Assembly: GCA_017475845.1 (NCBI GenBank)
Contig: JAFVEU010000297.1
Location: 1-22,547 of the forward strand
DNA: 22,547 bases
From: Lachnospiraceae bacterium
Lineage (GTDB): Bacteria > Bacillota > Clostridia > Lachnospirales > Lachnospiraceae
Reading direction: 5' to 3'
Made by a program: the position numbers and the translations under genes. How positions within the stretch are numbered: position 1 is the stretch's first letter; every line of letters starts with the position of its first letter. Below, piece after piece: positions 14,924 through 21,935 of the stretch. Below the pieces are notes generated by a model that had not been told where the DNA came from, made no database searches, and saw nothing but the letters and a program-made list of their open reading frames with translations.

Positions 14924-15319
14924 TTGAAGATACGTCGGCTTTTTATGACAATCGCCGCCATGCTGGTACGGCTCTTAATAGTTCTGATGATCATTTCCTG
15001 TATATATAAGCTTGGATTCCGGGCCTATGATTTCGGTTACAGGGTTTTTGCCGAGGAGGCAATGACAGATGAGCCGGGGCGGGATATAAAGGTTAAGATC
15101 CCCATGGGCGCTTCCGCGATGGATATAGGAAAGATCCTGGAGATCAAGGGACTTATCCGGGATAAGAACCTCTTTTTCATACAGGAGAGGCTGTCGGAGT
15201 ATCACGGCAAACTGTCTCCCGGAGAATATACGCTGAACACCTCCCAGACTGCCCAGGATATGATGGCGGTAATGGCAGCGGAGGATACGGAAGATGAAGA
15301 GTCCGGAGAAGAGGAATGA
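14924..15319 (+). CDS. Short MltG-like membrane protein without catalytic domain
   Basis: A 131-residue protein with an N-terminal membrane helix (about residues 8-30) and an extracellular part resembling the LysM-like N-terminal domain of MltG/YceG: VKIPMGASAMDIGKILEIKGLIRDKNLFF and LSPGEYTLNTSQTAQDMMAVM. It ends in an acidic tail (EDTEDEESGEEE) where full-length MltG (about 340-380 residues) would continue into its transglycosylase domain with the catalytic Glu. It therefore cannot cleave glycan strands by that mechanism. The position before trmR matches Bacillus yrrL (mltG), so it is the shortened orthologue or a relic. The start is TTG 14924 with AAGGGAGA upstream. The stop overlaps trmR by four bases (ATGA). 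Confidence 0.8.
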   Translation: MKIRRLFMTIAAMLVRLLIVLMIISCIYKLGFRAYDFGYRVFAEEAMTDEPGRDIKVKIPMGASAMDIGKILEIKGLIRDKNLFFIQERLSEYHGKLSPGEYTLNTSQTAQDMMAVMAAEDTEDEESGEEE

Positions 15320-15993
15320 GGGAGGATGAAAGGCTTAGCGGATATCTAAATTCCCTGTATCCCGGCAACAGTGATTTTCTGGAGTGGCTGGAAAAGAGAT
15401 GCATAGCCGGAAGGATACCCCTTATCCGGAAGGAGACCCAGTCTTTTTTAAGGTTCATCCTTTCTCTTAAGGATCCCCGGAATATCCTTGAAATAGGAGC
15501 AGCCACAGGGTTTTCATCCATTTTCATGGCAGAGTATTCGTCAAAGGAAACCCGTATCACCACCATAGAGAATTATGAAAAAAGGATAGCCGAAGCCCGG
15601 GAAAACATTGAAAGATCCGGATATCCGGATAAGATACGGCTCATAGAGGGGAATGCGGAGGAAGTGCTCCCTGCACTGGATCCCGGATACGATCTGATCT
15701 TTATAGATGCCGCGAAAGCACAATACCCGGTTTACCTGAAGGAATCCAAAAGGCTCCTGCTGAGTGGAGGGGTGATCATCGCCGACAACTGCCTGCAGGA
15801 GGGAGATATCCTGGAATCCAGATACGCTGTAGAGAGAAGAGACAGAACCATCCATAAGAGGATGAGGGAATTTTTAAGAGAGATCACATCCATGGAGGGA
15901 TATACCTCCACCCTGCTTTCTGCCGGGGATGGGATCGCCATAGCCTGTAAGAATGAAGAAACCGGAACTCCTGATCCCGGCCAAGGGACCTGA
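15316..15993 (+). CDS. trmR: tRNA 5-hydroxyuridine methyltransferase (class I O-methyltransferase)
   Basis: A 225-residue SAM-dependent O-methyltransferase of the catechol-OMT-like family. The SAM-binding motif ILEIGAATGFSS is at residues 57-68, an acidic TTIENYEKR follows at 82-90, and the metal ligands are Asp131 in LIFIDAAKAQY and Asp157-Asn158 in VIIADNCL. In Bacillus subtilis TrmR (YrrM) methylates 5-hydroxyuridine at tRNA position 34 to 5-methoxyuridine. The assignment rests on the conserved mltG-trmR-trhP order as much as on sequence; other small-molecule O-methyltransferases look alike. It begins within the previous gene's stop (ATGA) and its C-terminus overlaps the next gene by 41 bases. 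Confidence 0.88.
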   Translation: MREDERLSGYLNSLYPGNSDFLEWLEKRCIAGRIPLIRKETQSFLRFILSLKDPRNILEIGAATGFSSIFMAEYSSKETRITTIENYEKRIAEARENIERSGYPDKIRLIEGNAEEVLPALDPGYDLIFIDAAKAQYPVYLKESKRLLLSGGVIIADNCLQEGDILESRYAVERRDRTIHKRMREFLREITSMEGYTSTLLSAGDGIAIACKNEETGTPDPGQGT

Positions 15994-17182
15994 AGAATTC
16001 AATACAGCCGTTGATTTCGGCGCGGACGCCGTGTATGTGGGCGGAGAGACCATGGGACTCCGGTCGGGCGCAAGGAATTTCAGCGATGAGGAGCTGAAGG
16101 AGGCCATCCTTTATGCCCACGGCAGGAATAAAAAGGTCTATGTGACCGCGAACATAATCGCCCATAACAGCGACCTTAAGGAGGCAGAGGATTACTTTAA
16201 GAGGATGGGGGAGATAAGGCCGGACGCCCTGCTGATAGCCGATCCCGGTATGTTTTCCCTGGCGAAGGAGCTCTGCCCGGATATTGAGCTGCATATAAGC
16301 ACCCAGGCAAACAACACCAACTATAAGACCGTATTGTTCTGGGCCTCTCTGGGGGCGAAGAGGATAGTGACCGCCAGAGAGCTTTCCCTGGATGAGATAA
16401 GGGAAATAAGGGATAATATCCCTTCCGGCACAGAGATAGAGTCCTTTGTACACGGAGCCATGTGCATTTCCTATTCCGGACGCTGCCTCCTGTCGAATTA
16501 TTTCACCGGCAGGGACGCTAACCACGGAGAATGTACCCATCCCTGCAGATGGCAGTATGCTGTGGCGGAGGAAACCCGTCCCGGACAGTATCTTCCAATA
16601 GAGGAGAACGAAAGGGGCAGCTTCATCTTTAATTCCAAGGATCTCTGCATGATCGGGCATATTCCAGAGCTCGTAAGTGCCGGGATCGACAGCTTCAAGG
16701 TGGAAGGGCGGATGAAAAATGCCCTGTATGTGGCAGTGACAGCAAGGACCTACAGACAGGCCATAGATGATTACTTTGAATCTCCCGAAAAATACAAGGC
16801 CGCGCTTCCACGGTACCTTTCCGAAATAGGGAAGTGCACCACCCGGGATTTCTGTACGGGCTTCTATTTCGGCAAGCCCGATGAAAGTGCCCAGGTCTAC
16901 AGCGGGAGTACCTATATCCAGGACTATGTATATCTGGGAAGGGCAGGGGAGCCGGACAGCAAAGGAAGGGTTCCCATTCACCAGAAGAACAAGTTTTCCG
17001 CAGGGGATGAGGTGGAGATAATGAAGCCCGGAGGAGAGGACAGGAAGGCGCGGGTGGAATCCATTTATTCACCGGACAGGGGAGAAGTGGAGAGTGCCCC
17101 TCATCCGAAGGAGCTTATATTTGTAAGATTCTCGGAAATACCCGAAAAGGGAGATATCATAAGACAGAAGACAGCCCCTTAA
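15953..17182 (+). CDS. trhP: Peptidase U32 family protein, tRNA U34 hydroxylation (TrhP)
   Basis: A 409-residue protein with the U32 signature ESFVHGAMCISYSGRCLLS (about residues 163-181), including Cys171 and Cys178. Two more cysteines, Cys194 and Cys198 in HGECTHPCRW, complete a probable iron-sulfur set. The N-terminus (PELLIPAKGPEEFNTAVDFGADAVYVGG) is the family's TIM-barrel start. TrhP proteins are required for prephenate-dependent hydroxylation of tRNA U34, the substrate of TrmR, despite their peptidase name. Bacillus encodes two adjacent genes (yrrN, yrrO) for this role; only one is seen here. ATG 15953 lies inside trmR and has no strong ribosome site, so translation is probably coupled. 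It is the last gene of the housekeeping operon. Confidence 0.92.
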   Translation: MKKPELLIPAKGPEEFNTAVDFGADAVYVGGETMGLRSGARNFSDEELKEAILYAHGRNKKVYVTANIIAHNSDLKEAEDYFKRMGEIRPDALLIADPGMFSLAKELCPDIELHISTQANNTNYKTVLFWASLGAKRIVTARELSLDEIREIRDNIPSGTEIESFVHGAMCISYSGRCLLSNYFTGRDANHGECTHPCRWQYAVAEETRPGQYLPIEENERGSFIFNSKDLCMIGHIPELVSAGIDSFKVEGRMKNALYVAVTARTYRQAIDDYFESPEKYKAALPRYLSEIGKCTTRDFCTGFYFGKPDESAQVYSGSTYIQDYVYLGRAGEPDSKGRVPIHQKNKFSAGDEVEIMKPGGEDRKARVESIYSPDRGEVESAPHPKELIFVRFSEIPEKGDIIRQKTAP

Positions 17183-17242
17183 GATAAGGGAGCGTTCAGA
17201 TAAAGCCATGACAATACATTGAAAGGAACGGCACCAACCGGG

Positions 17243-18175
17243 ATGAAACTTATCAGTATAGTTATACCCTGCTGGAATGAAGAAGAAGTAATTCCTTACT
17301 TTTACGAAGAAATGAATAAGACCCTCGCTTCCTTCGGAGAAGAATTTCCCGATGTGGAGTTCGAGCTCTTATTTGTGGATGACGGTTCCAAGGACAGAAC
17401 CTTAAAATTGATCAAGGATTATGCGGAAAAGGACAGCCGTATCAGATATGTCTCCTTTTCCAGAAATTTCGGCAAGGAAGCGGCTCTCTACGCCGGTTTT
17501 GAAAATGCAAAGGGCGACTATGTGGGCTGTATGGATGTGGACCTTCAGGATCCCCCGGCTCTTCTTCCGGAGATGTACAGGGCTTTAGCCGAAGAGGGAT
17601 ACGATTCCGTGGCCACCAGAAGGGTCACAAGGAAGGGGGAGCCCCCCATAAGGTCCTTTTTTGCCAGGCGTTTTTACAGGCTCATGGATAAGATCTGTGC
17701 CACCGAAGTAGTGGACGGAGCCCGGGATTACCGCCTTATGACCAGACAGATGACGGATGCGGTGCTGTCCATGGGTGATTACAGCCGCTTTACCAAAGGG
17801 ATCTACGGCTGGGTCGGTTTCAGCACAAAGTGGCTGGAATTTGAAAATATTGAGCGGGTGGCGGGAGAGACAAAATGGTCCTTCTGGAAACTCCTTATCT
17901 ATGCAATAGAGGGGATCATTGCCTTTTCCACAGTGCCTTTAGAGATAATCGCCTGGATCGGGGGCATACTTACCGCCGGATCCTTTATCTATACCGTGGT
18001 ATCACTGGTCTGCTTTTTAACGGGGGTCTGGGGTGCGGTACCGCTCATCATCGCGGTGATCCTCCTTTCCGGATCCTTTAATACACTTGTTCTTGGCATA
18101 GCAGCCATGTATCTCAGCAAGACCTATCTGGAGACAAAGGGAAGACCTCTCTATGTTGCAAAAGAGATAGTTTGA
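17243..18175 (+). CDS. Glycosyltransferase family 2, membrane-anchored (GtrB/DPM1-like)
   Basis: A 310-residue enzyme with a GT2 catalytic domain: VIPCWNEEE at the start, VDDGSKDRT (45-53), DVDLQDPP (98-105) carrying the DxD nucleotide-sugar site, and ARDYRLM. Two membrane helices lie near the C-terminus (LEIIAWIGGILTAGSFIYTVV and the following VPLIIAVILLSGSFNTLVLGIAAMYL). This layout is that of enzymes moving a sugar from a nucleotide donor to undecaprenyl phosphate. I chose ATG 17243 because the domain begins there; an in-frame TTG at 17219 adds eight residues and neither has a clear ribosome site. A CCCTTA/TAAGGG hairpin at 17176-17190 spans the preceding stop codon. First gene of the glycosyltransferase cluster. 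Confidence 0.92.
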   Translation: MKLISIVIPCWNEEEVIPYFYEEMNKTLASFGEEFPDVEFELLFVDDGSKDRTLKLIKDYAEKDSRIRYVSFSRNFGKEAALYAGFENAKGDYVGCMDVDLQDPPALLPEMYRALAEEGYDSVATRRVTRKGEPPIRSFFARRFYRLMDKICATEVVDGARDYRLMTRQMTDAVLSMGDYSRFTKGIYGWVGFSTKWLEFENIERVAGETKWSFWKLLIYAIEGIIAFSTVPLEIIAWIGGILTAGSFIYTVVSLVCFLTGVWGAVPLIIAVILLSGSFNTLVLGIAAMYLSKTYLETKGRPLYVAKEIV

Positions 18176-18247
18176 AAGTCTTTGGCCTTCAAACTTCATC
18201 GGTGCCGCGCAGGCACGTCACCGATGGGACACTGATGCCTGCGGCAT
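18170..18247 (+). other. Three consecutive hairpins before the second glycosyltransferase
   Basis: The gap after the first glycosyltransferase folds into GTTTGAA/TTCAAAC (18170-18194, including the TGA stop), CATCGGTG/CACCGATG (18197-18226, with an inner GCC/GGC pairing and a TGCCGCGC segment also found in the element near 4311), and ATGCC/GGCAT (18235-18247). The last sits right before the AAGGT ribosome site of the next gene. No T-run follows any of them. Translation control or transcript processing is inference. Confidence 0.55.
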
Positions 18248-18259
18248 AAGGTCAGAATT

Positions 18260-19246
18260 ATGAAGCTAATAATACAAATACCCTGCCTTAATGAAGCGGA
18301 GACTCTGGAGATCGCTCTTAATGATCTGCCGAGGGAGATAGAGGGGATAGATGAGATAGAATACCTCATCATCAATGACGGCAGCAGTGACAATACCGTG
18401 GAAGTCGCTAAAAAATGGGGCGTGAACTATGTGGTAAATTTCCCCAATAACAAGGGACTTGCGAAGGGCTTTATCGCAGGACTTGACGCTTGTCTCCGGG
18501 AGGGGGCGGATATCATCGTAAATACCGATGCGGACAATCAGTATTGCGGGGCGGATATAGAAAAGCTGGTACGGCCTATCCTTGATGGCAGGGCGGAGAT
18601 AGTGATCGGGGAACGTCCCATAGACGATATAGAGGATTTCTCTCCCATCAAAAAGAAGCTGCAGCATCTGGGCTCACTGGTGGTGCGGATCGCCTCGGAT
18701 ACGGATATACCGGACGCGCCCAGCGGCTTCAGGGCCTTTTCCAGGGAGGCGGCCTTAAGGTTAAACGTAATAAATAACTACACCTATACTTTGGAGACCA
18801 TAGTCCAGGCCGGAAGAAACAAGATGGCCATCACCAGCGTTCCCATCAGGACAAACCGGGAACTCAGAAAGTCCAGGCTTTTTTCCAGCATGGGAGGCTA
18901 TATCAAAAAGTCCATTCTGACCATAATCAGGGCCTATATGATGTACAGACCCCTGACCTTCTTTACGGCCATAGGGATAGTCCCTTTTCTTGCGGGCCTC
19001 ATCATAATGATCAGATTCCTTGTCTTCTATATCAACGGTTCCGGCATGGGACATATACAGTCCCTGATCCTTGCCAGTACCCTTATGATGCTGTCCTTTA
19101 CAACCTTTATGATGGGGTTCCAGGCGGACCTTATGGCGGCTAACAGGAAGATAATGGAGGATGTACAGTACCGCCTGAGGCGGTTCGAAGCGGGAGCCGG
19201 GAAGGATGGCGGCAAAGAGGAAGATGCAGGAGACAGCAAAGAATAG
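18260..19246 (+). CDS. Glycosyltransferase family 2 with C-terminal membrane helices
   Basis: A 328-residue protein: IQIPCLNEAETL at the start, a INDGSSDNT nucleotide-binding turn, NTDADNQY carrying the DxD motif, and APSGFRAFSREAAL, typical of the DPM1/polyprenyl-phosphate glycosyltransferase group. Two hydrophobic helices follow (FFTAIGIVPFLAGLIIMIRF and LILASTLMMLSFTTFMMGF), then a charged Gly/Lys/Glu-rich tail. It differs enough from the previous GT2 to have another donor or acceptor. Its last 41 bases overlap the start of the next gene. A weak AAGGT precedes the ATG. Role in lipid-linked sugar or surface glycan synthesis is inferred from family and cluster. Confidence 0.9.
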   Translation: MKLIIQIPCLNEAETLEIALNDLPREIEGIDEIEYLIINDGSSDNTVEVAKKWGVNYVVNFPNNKGLAKGFIAGLDACLREGADIIVNTDADNQYCGADIEKLVRPILDGRAEIVIGERPIDDIEDFSPIKKKLQHLGSLVVRIASDTDIPDAPSGFRAFSREAALRLNVINNYTYTLETIVQAGRNKMAITSVPIRTNRELRKSRLFSSMGGYIKKSILTIIRAYMMYRPLTFFTAIGIVPFLAGLIIMIRFLVFYINGSGMGHIQSLILASTLMMLSFTTFMMGFQADLMAANRKIMEDVQYRLRRFEAGAGKDGGKEEDAGDSKE

Positions 19247-20336
19247 AAAAACACATATCGCCGTCATAGGACCCGTGTATCCTTTCAAGGGAGGCATATC
19301 CCATTATACTGGGCTGTTATCCCGGAGCCTTAAGGAAAGGGCTCATGTCAGGACCATATCCTATAAGATGCAATATCCCGGATTCCTTTTTAAGAAGGAG
19401 CAGCGGGATTATTCCAACGATTCATTTAAGGTTCCCGAGGCGGAATTTCTCATAAATACCGCAAATCCCTTTAATATCATCAGAACCGCTCTTTCGATCA
19501 ATAAGAGCAGGCCGGAGCTTGTCATCATCCAATGGTGGCATCCCTATTTCGCCCCCTGCTACAGGATCCTCTGTGCTTTTTTGAAAAGCCCGGTGCTCTT
19601 TGTCTGCCATAACGTATTTCCCCACGAAAGATTTCCTCTGGACAGATTTCTGACCCGGCTGGTCCTATCCAAAGGGGATTATTTTATCCTGCATTCCGAG
19701 AAGGAGACTGCGGAGCTTAGATCCATACTGCCGGATGCAAAGTATATGGTAAATATGCACCCCACCTACGGATTCTTTAAGATGCGGGAGATGAGGGAGA
19801 GAAGCGGTAAGGAAAAGAGGCTTCTTTTCTTCGGTCTGGTGAGACCCTATAAGGGACTTAAAGTGCTGCTCAAAGCCCTGCAGAAGCTTCCGGATATTTA
19901 CCTTACGGTGGCCGGGGATTTTGGCGGCACGGAAGGTGATTATGAAGAGCTCTTAAATGACAGCTCCTTAAGGGGCAGAGTCGATATCCATAACGGATAC
20001 GTACCGGATAAGGATGTGCAGGGATATTTCGAGAACTGTGACGCCGTTGTGCTGCCCTATATTGATGCCACCCAGAGCGGCATAGCCCAGGTGGCCTTCG
20101 GCTTCGGAAAGCCGGTCATAGCAACAGATGCGGGGGGACTTCCGGAGGTGGTGACGGACTCTCTTACCGGAGTAATGGTAAAAGCCGGTGATCCGGAGGC
20201 CTTAAGGGAAGGGATCCTTAAGTTCTACGGATTAAAGGAGTCCGGTACGGACTTTAAGGGAAACATAGAAAAGGATTCCGAAAGATTTACCTGGGAGCAT
20301 CTGGTAAACACCATATTTAAGCTGACAGGAGCCTGA
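19206..20336 (+). CDS. Glycosyltransferase family 4 (GT-B fold)
   Basis: A 376-residue cytoplasmic or membrane-associated enzyme. The N-terminal acceptor domain begins IAVIGPVYPFKGGISHYTG, and the donor domain shows LLFFGLVRPYKGLKVLLKAL, AVVLPYIDATQSGIAQVAFGFGKPVIATDAGGLPEVV and VKAGDPEAL, the standard GT4 nucleotide-sugar-binding region. Retaining glycosyl transfer from a nucleotide sugar to a growing glycan is expected. Two starts are possible, ATG 19206 and ATG 19224; both lie inside the previous gene and neither has well-spaced ribosome sites, so coupling is likely. The hydrophobic HPYFAPCYRILCAFL region resembles membrane-association surfaces but is not a clear helix. Confidence 0.92.
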   Translation: MAAKRKMQETAKNRKTHIAVIGPVYPFKGGISHYTGLLSRSLKERAHVRTISYKMQYPGFLFKKEQRDYSNDSFKVPEAEFLINTANPFNIIRTALSINKSRPELVIIQWWHPYFAPCYRILCAFLKSPVLFVCHNVFPHERFPLDRFLTRLVLSKGDYFILHSEKETAELRSILPDAKYMVNMHPTYGFFKMREMRERSGKEKRLLFFGLVRPYKGLKVLLKALQKLPDIYLTVAGDFGGTEGDYEELLNDSSLRGRVDIHNGYVPDKDVQGYFENCDAVVLPYIDATQSGIAQVAFGFGKPVIATDAGGLPEVVTDSLTGVMVKAGDPEALREGILKFYGLKESGTDFKGNIEKDSERFTWEHLVNTIFKLTGA

Positions 20337-20344
20337 CGGGCGTG

Positions 20345-20359
20345 CCTGCCCGGGGCAGG
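20345..20359 (+). other. Short GC hairpin before the last glycosyltransferase
   Basis: CCTGCC pairs with GGCAGG around a short loop, ending on the AGGGG that forms the ribosome site of the gene at 20369. Part of the Shine-Dalgarno sequence could be held in the stem. It is small and could be chance. Confidence 0.35.
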
Positions 20360-20368
20360 GGATAATAA

Positions 20369-21214
20369 ATGAAGACTGCTTTGATAATCCTTAATTACAA
20401 CGATGCCGACAGAACCGCTGACCTTGTTGGCAAGGTCTCGGACTATCCCTCCCTTGATGACATAGTGGTGGTGGATAACGGCTCCACCGACGATTCTGCC
20501 GGAAAGCTCTCCGCTCTTGCCGGAGGGCACATCCACCTTATAGGCCGTGACGCAAACGGAGGCTATGCAAAGGGCAATAATACGGGGCTCCTATATGTCC
20601 TGAAAAAGCTTAAAAGCGAGGTGGTCTTCTTTGCGAACCCGGATGTTTTCTTCACCGACGGTACCGTTTCTGCCATGACAGAGGCCTTAAATGACCACCC
20701 GGAATATGCCTGTGTAGCGCCTTTAGTTAATCAGGGCTATAACGTCTGGCACCTTCCCGGCTTTTCGGGAATACTCATAAGTCTCTTCCTTTTCGCCTTC
20801 ACCTTTGAAAAGATGGCGGTCAGAAGGAAAATAGAGCAGAGCAGCGAGAGCCTTGTACCTGTGGGGGTAGTGGAGGGCTCCTTCTTTGCGGTAAGGGCGG
20901 ACGCCATGAAGGAAGTAAGGGGCTTTGATGAAAGGACCTTCCTGTACTCCGAAGAGATAATCCTTTCCTATCGCTTGAGATCAAAGTGTTACTTAACCGG
21001 AGTGCTCCCGAAGGAGAGATACGACCACCTCCATTCCGCCAGCATAAAGAAGATATATAAGTCCAGCAAAGCCGCCGCCTTCCATCATTTCAGGGACAGC
21101 TTCAGGATCTACAATAAGTATTATCTGAAGACCACCCCTCTCCAGGATAAGATCTTCGACCTGTGCTGGAAACTGGGATATTGGGAGAGAAAGCTCTATG
21201 ATATCCTTAAATAA
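20369..21214 (+). CDS. Glycosyltransferase family 2, rhamnosyltransferase-like
   Basis: A 281-residue protein starting MKTALIILNYNDADRT, with VVVDNGSTDDS, GGYAKGNNTGL, a NPDVFF motif at the metal site and the acceptor-side SFFAVRADAMKEVRGFDERTFLYSEE. These are the marks of WbbL-type rhamnosyl and related GT2 enzymes in cell-surface polysaccharide synthesis. One hydrophobic patch (GFSGILISLFLFAFTF) may attach it to the membrane. Donor identity cannot be assigned, and no dTDP-rhamnose genes are visible in the window. It lies 32 bases after the GT4 gene and ends the cluster, followed by 105 non-coding bases before the convergent XRE gene. Confidence 0.9.
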   Translation: MKTALIILNYNDADRTADLVGKVSDYPSLDDIVVVDNGSTDDSAGKLSALAGGHIHLIGRDANGGYAKGNNTGLLYVLKKLKSEVVFFANPDVFFTDGTVSAMTEALNDHPEYACVAPLVNQGYNVWHLPGFSGILISLFLFAFTFEKMAVRRKIEQSSESLVPVGVVEGSFFAVRADAMKEVRGFDERTFLYSEEIILSYRLRSKCYLTGVLPKERYDHLHSASIKKIYKSSKAAAFHHFRDSFRIYNKYYLKTTPLQDKIFDLCWKLGYWERKLYDILK

Positions 21215-21290
21215 CGGCTTCAATGGGGTACGATGCTGCGTTAGCTTAAGCTGGAAGGGAAAGTCAAAATGGGATTTTGGGAGAACATGC

Positions 21291-21314
21291 CTGACAGCCG
21301 GATCCGGTTATCAG
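21291..21314. other. Hairpin between the convergent glycosyltransferase and XRE genes
   Basis: CTGACAGCCGG and CCGGTTATCAG form an 11-position stem with one mismatch and one G-U pair, centred on CCGGATCCGG. It starts five bases beyond the XRE stop codon. No T-run follows on either strand at the proper distance, so it is at best a weak or factor-aided terminator. Confidence 0.4.
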
Positions 21315-21319
21315 ACATA

Positions 21320-21751
21320 TCACGGACATTTTTTACGAAGGCTCTTAAATATCGTATAACTGATTACATCATTTCTTTCAAGTTCATTTAGCTTGGCGTA
21401 ATAGAATAATAGCCGCTGCTCCTGTTTATCCAGGGCCGAATACCTTTCCTTTTCAATAAAAGCAAGAAACTGTTTCTGCTCTTTTCCCTCAACGGAAATA
21501 TCCATGGCATCAAAATAGATATTGTCATCAAGGTCTATACAGAGTTTCAGGAGATCATCAACAGAAATCCCATAGAAACTGGCAATCTTAAACAACACAA
21601 CGGCGCTTGGTATTCTCTTTCCGGTTTCATACTGGCTGTAGGTAGCTTGTTTTATATCTATAGAAGCAGCAATGTCCACCTGCATCAGATTATGGGATTT
21701 TCTAAGCTCTTTAAGCTTGCTGCCAATAGTCTGCCGGGTTTCGCTATCCAT
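21320..21751 (-). CDS. XRE-family helix-turn-helix regulator
   Basis: A 143-residue protein with a Cro/cI-type helix-turn-helix at about residues 7-62 (IGSKLKELRKSHNLMQVDIAASIDIKQATYSQYETGKRIPSAVVLFKIASFYGISVDDLL), the usual five-helix DNA-binding domain. The C-terminal 75 residues are helical and charged (KEQKQFLAFIEKERYSALDKQEQRLLFYYAKL) and resemble nothing I can name; they may dimerise or sense a signal. ATG 21751 is preferred, with GAGG eight bases upstream; an in-frame GTG at 21760 would overlap that ribosome site. The gene is more AT-rich than its left neighbours. It is divergent from the LRR gene, and a perfect palindrome (21808-21821) lies between them. Confidence 0.9.
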   Translation of the reverse strand: MDSETRQTIGSKLKELRKSHNLMQVDIAASIDIKQATYSQYETGKRIPSAVVLFKIASFYGISVDDLLKLCIDLDDNIYFDAMDISVEGKEQKQFLAFIEKERYSALDKQEQRLLFYYAKLNELERNDVISYTIFKSLRKKCP

Positions 21752-21807
21752 CAAAAACACCTCACTCGTACCAAAAATAGAATCTATGACTGCTAATAAT
21801 ATTACAG

Positions 21808-21821
21808 ATATGTTTACATAT
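21808..21821. promoter_or_regulatory. Candidate operator, perfect 14-base palindrome
   Basis: ATATGT-TT-ACATAT has six-base perfect arms around a two-base centre. It lies about 57 bases upstream of the XRE start codon, a common position for autoregulation by XRE proteins. Binding by this regulator is inference. Confidence 0.45.
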
Positions 21822-21849
21822 ATAGGCGATTGTGATATTCTGAAACCAT

Positions 21850-21861
21850 CGTTTCCAAACG
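21850..21861. promoter_or_regulatory. Second palindrome upstream of the LRR promoter
   Basis: CGTTT-CC-AAACG is a perfect inverted repeat ending 13 bases before the candidate -35 box of the LRR gene. It differs in sequence from the other palindrome, so a second regulator may be involved. Confidence 0.35.
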
Positions 21862-21874
21862 TGTTTTAAGAAGA

Positions 21875-21902
21875 TTGATATATTATCTGTTATTCTTACG
21901 AT
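21875..21902 (+). promoter_or_regulatory. Candidate promoter of the LRR gene
   Basis: TTGATA (21875-21880), 16 bases and TACGAT (21897-21902) face the LRR gene, leaving a leader of about 27 bases with AAGGAGG at its end. The -10 box matches consensus at four of six positions, so this is tentative. Confidence 0.4.
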
Positions 21903-21935
21903 TCGGCTGATGATGCATCTGATAAGGAGGGAACC

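Noticed and set aside
15884..16981. Long minus-strand open frame of 365 codons opposite trhP
   Set aside because: The plus strand encodes a complete U32 protein with its signature and cysteines; the minus frame has no recognisable domain and is a shadow of codon bias.
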